Source of the DNA: an uncultured Mucispirillum sp.
Lineage (GTDB): Bacteria > Chrysiogenota > Deferribacteres > Deferribacterales > Mucispirillaceae
Direction of reading: 5' to 3'
DNA length: 6,249 bases
Assembly (NCBI GenBank): GCA_910586745.1
Contig: CAJUJZ010000129.1
Location: forward strand, 1-6,249
The notes under the pieces are model-generated. The model made no database searches. It was not told the origin of the DNA and saw only the letters and a program-made list of their open reading frames with translations. Numbering within the stretch: the first letter of the stretch is position 1; each line of letters starts with the position of its first letter. Made by a program: the position numbers and the translations under genes. This document shows, one piece after another, positions 5,777 to 6,249 of this stretch.

Positions 5777-6192
5777 GTAAATTGATTAAATTTTATATGC
5801 TATTAATTTGTTTTATAATATTTTTTGCGGTGTATGGACATTATAATTTTGAAATTAATAGGACTGAAAGTCTACCATTAGGCATATATCATATTAGTTA
5901 TGATGAAACAATAAGAAGAAATGATATTGTTGTTTTTTGTCCGCCATATAATGAATTTTTAGAATTTGCTGAAAAACAGGGATATTTTGGTAAATTTAAA
6001 TTAGTATGTGATAATAAAACACCTAAATATATGAAAAAAGCAGTTGGTTTGCCTGGCGATGATATTTTTATTACTGCCTCTGGAGTATATATAAATAAAA
6101 GGAAGATAAAAAATAGTGAGCCTTATGAAAAAATTTTATCGGATAAAATTTTTCAAAATTATTTTAAGCATATAAAATTACAAGATAAATAA
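5773..6192 (+). CDS. traF: TraF-like S26 pilin-maturation peptidase, cut short by an in-frame TAA
   Basis: The product is 139 residues. It has an N-terminal membrane anchor (about 5-21), the nucleophile motif NRTESLPLGIY (29-39, Ser33) and the general-base motif KYMKKAVGLPGD (85-96, Lys88 the likely catalytic lysine). These are the signatures of the TraF branch of signal peptidases, which trims and cyclises the TrbC pilin in RP4. The third conserved box, which supplies an Asp in RP4 TraF (Asp155), is absent before the stop. It is found immediately after, in the same frame, in 6193-6249. The conceptual readthrough places that Asp at position 153, so the stop is an internal lesion and not the natural end. 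A copy of the palindromic repeat sits in frame at residues 119-127, in the linker between the Lys motif and the Asp box. The gene overlaps traG by four bases. As annotated, the 139-residue product should be inactive unless TAA is read through. Confidence 0.85.
   Translation: MSKLIKFYMLLICFIIFFAVYGHYNFEINRTESLPLGIYHISYDETIRRNDIVVFCPPYNEFLEFAEKQGYFGKFKLVCDNKTPKYMKKAVGLPGDDIFITASGVYINKRKIKNSEPYEKILSDKIFQNYFKHIKLQDK
6129..6153. repeat. Palindromic repeat, copy 5 (central G), inside traF
   Basis: This is the longest single-copy example: 12-base arms (AAAAATTTTATC and GATAAAATTTTT) around one G. It is read as KILSDKIF within TraF. Unlike copies 1-4 it lies upstream of a conserved motif of its host gene (the SFDSRYFG box at 6223-6246). 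It therefore sits in an internal linker and not a free C-terminal tail. A-run, stem and T-run give it a terminator-like outline, but the stem is almost purely A-T. Confidence 0.9.
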
Positions 6193-6249
6193 TATTTTTT
6201 AATGTCAGACTATAACAAACTCTCTTTCGACAGTAGATATTTTGGAATA
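6193..6249 (+). pseudogene. traF: Detached C-terminal part of traF after the in-frame stop
   Basis: Continuing in the traF frame past TAA 6190-6192, the sequence reads YFLMSDYNKLSFDSRYFGI to the window edge with no further stop. SFDSRYFG is the conserved final box of TraF-type peptidases, containing the catalytic Asp (codon 6229-6231). One substitution in the first base of the stop (from CAA, AAA or GAA) would give a continuous gene. An ATG at 6202 could begin a separate peptide, but no ribosome site precedes it. The true 3' end lies beyond the window. Confidence 0.8.

Noticed and set aside
45..6153. The palindromes as ordinary rho-independent terminators
   Set aside because: The stems are almost wholly A-T, the loop is 1-3 bases, and three of the four loci lack a convincing T-run after the 3' arm. 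The traJ copy lies inside an operon directly before traI, and the traF copy lies inside the gene.
6190..6192. TAA reassigned to an amino acid in this organism
   Set aside because: traK and the 1-66 frame both appear to end naturally at TAA, while the other genes use TGA and TAG. All three stops therefore seem to work as stops; a local lesion or readthrough explains traF better.

Overview
The window is the origin-of-transfer (oriT) end of a conjugation region from a very AT-rich bacterium or its plasmid or integrative element. By eye the G+C content is roughly a quarter. Gene content and order match the Tra1 region of IncP plasmids such as RP4: traL and traK on the minus strand, then oriT, then traJ, traI, traG and traF on the plus strand. 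I recognise this from remembered RP4 protein motifs and from the nic sequence; no search was run. The IncP-type pilin peptidase and coupling protein point to a Gram-negative-type envelope. The AT-rich sequence would fit an epsilonproteobacterium, Brachyspira or a Deferribacteres-like host, but I cannot assign a taxon. Nothing in the window shows whether the DNA is plasmid or chromosomal.

Layout. Positions 1-66 are the 3' end of an unidentified plus-strand gene. It converges on the minus-strand pair traK-traL, with a GC-rich hairpin between the two stop codons. Positions 1273-1536 form the divergent control region. It holds an AT-rich palindrome with direct repeats, a good sigma70-like promoter, a nic site nearly identical to that of RP4 in a GC-richer island, and several inverted repeats. 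The plus-strand operon then runs traJ (oriT binding), traI (MOBP relaxase), traG (VirD4-type coupling ATPase) and traF (pilus-maturation peptidase). The traJ/traI and traG/traF pairs overlap through ATGA.

How it works, by analogy with RP4: TraJ, helped by TraK, marks oriT. TraI nicks the bottom strand and stays bound to the 5' end. TraG passes the complex to the mating-pair apparatus. TraF matures the pilin. From the nick orientation, traK and traL enter the recipient first and traJ-I-G-F last.

Two things stand out. First, a near-perfect palindrome, ATTTTATC(C/G)GATAAAAT, occurs five times at four loci: at or near the 3' ends of the 1-66 gene, traJ, traI (in tandem) and traF. It is always read in the one frame that encodes ILSDK, and because of its symmetry either orientation gives the same peptide. 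It resembles an in-frame palindromic repeat family, or a repeated intragenic regulatory site, and I do not know of a description of it. Second, traF has an in-frame TAA at 6190-6192, just before sequence that continues in the same frame as the conserved SFDSRYFG box carrying the catalytic Asp. traF is therefore a recent nonsense pseudogene, a readthrough gene or a sequencing error.
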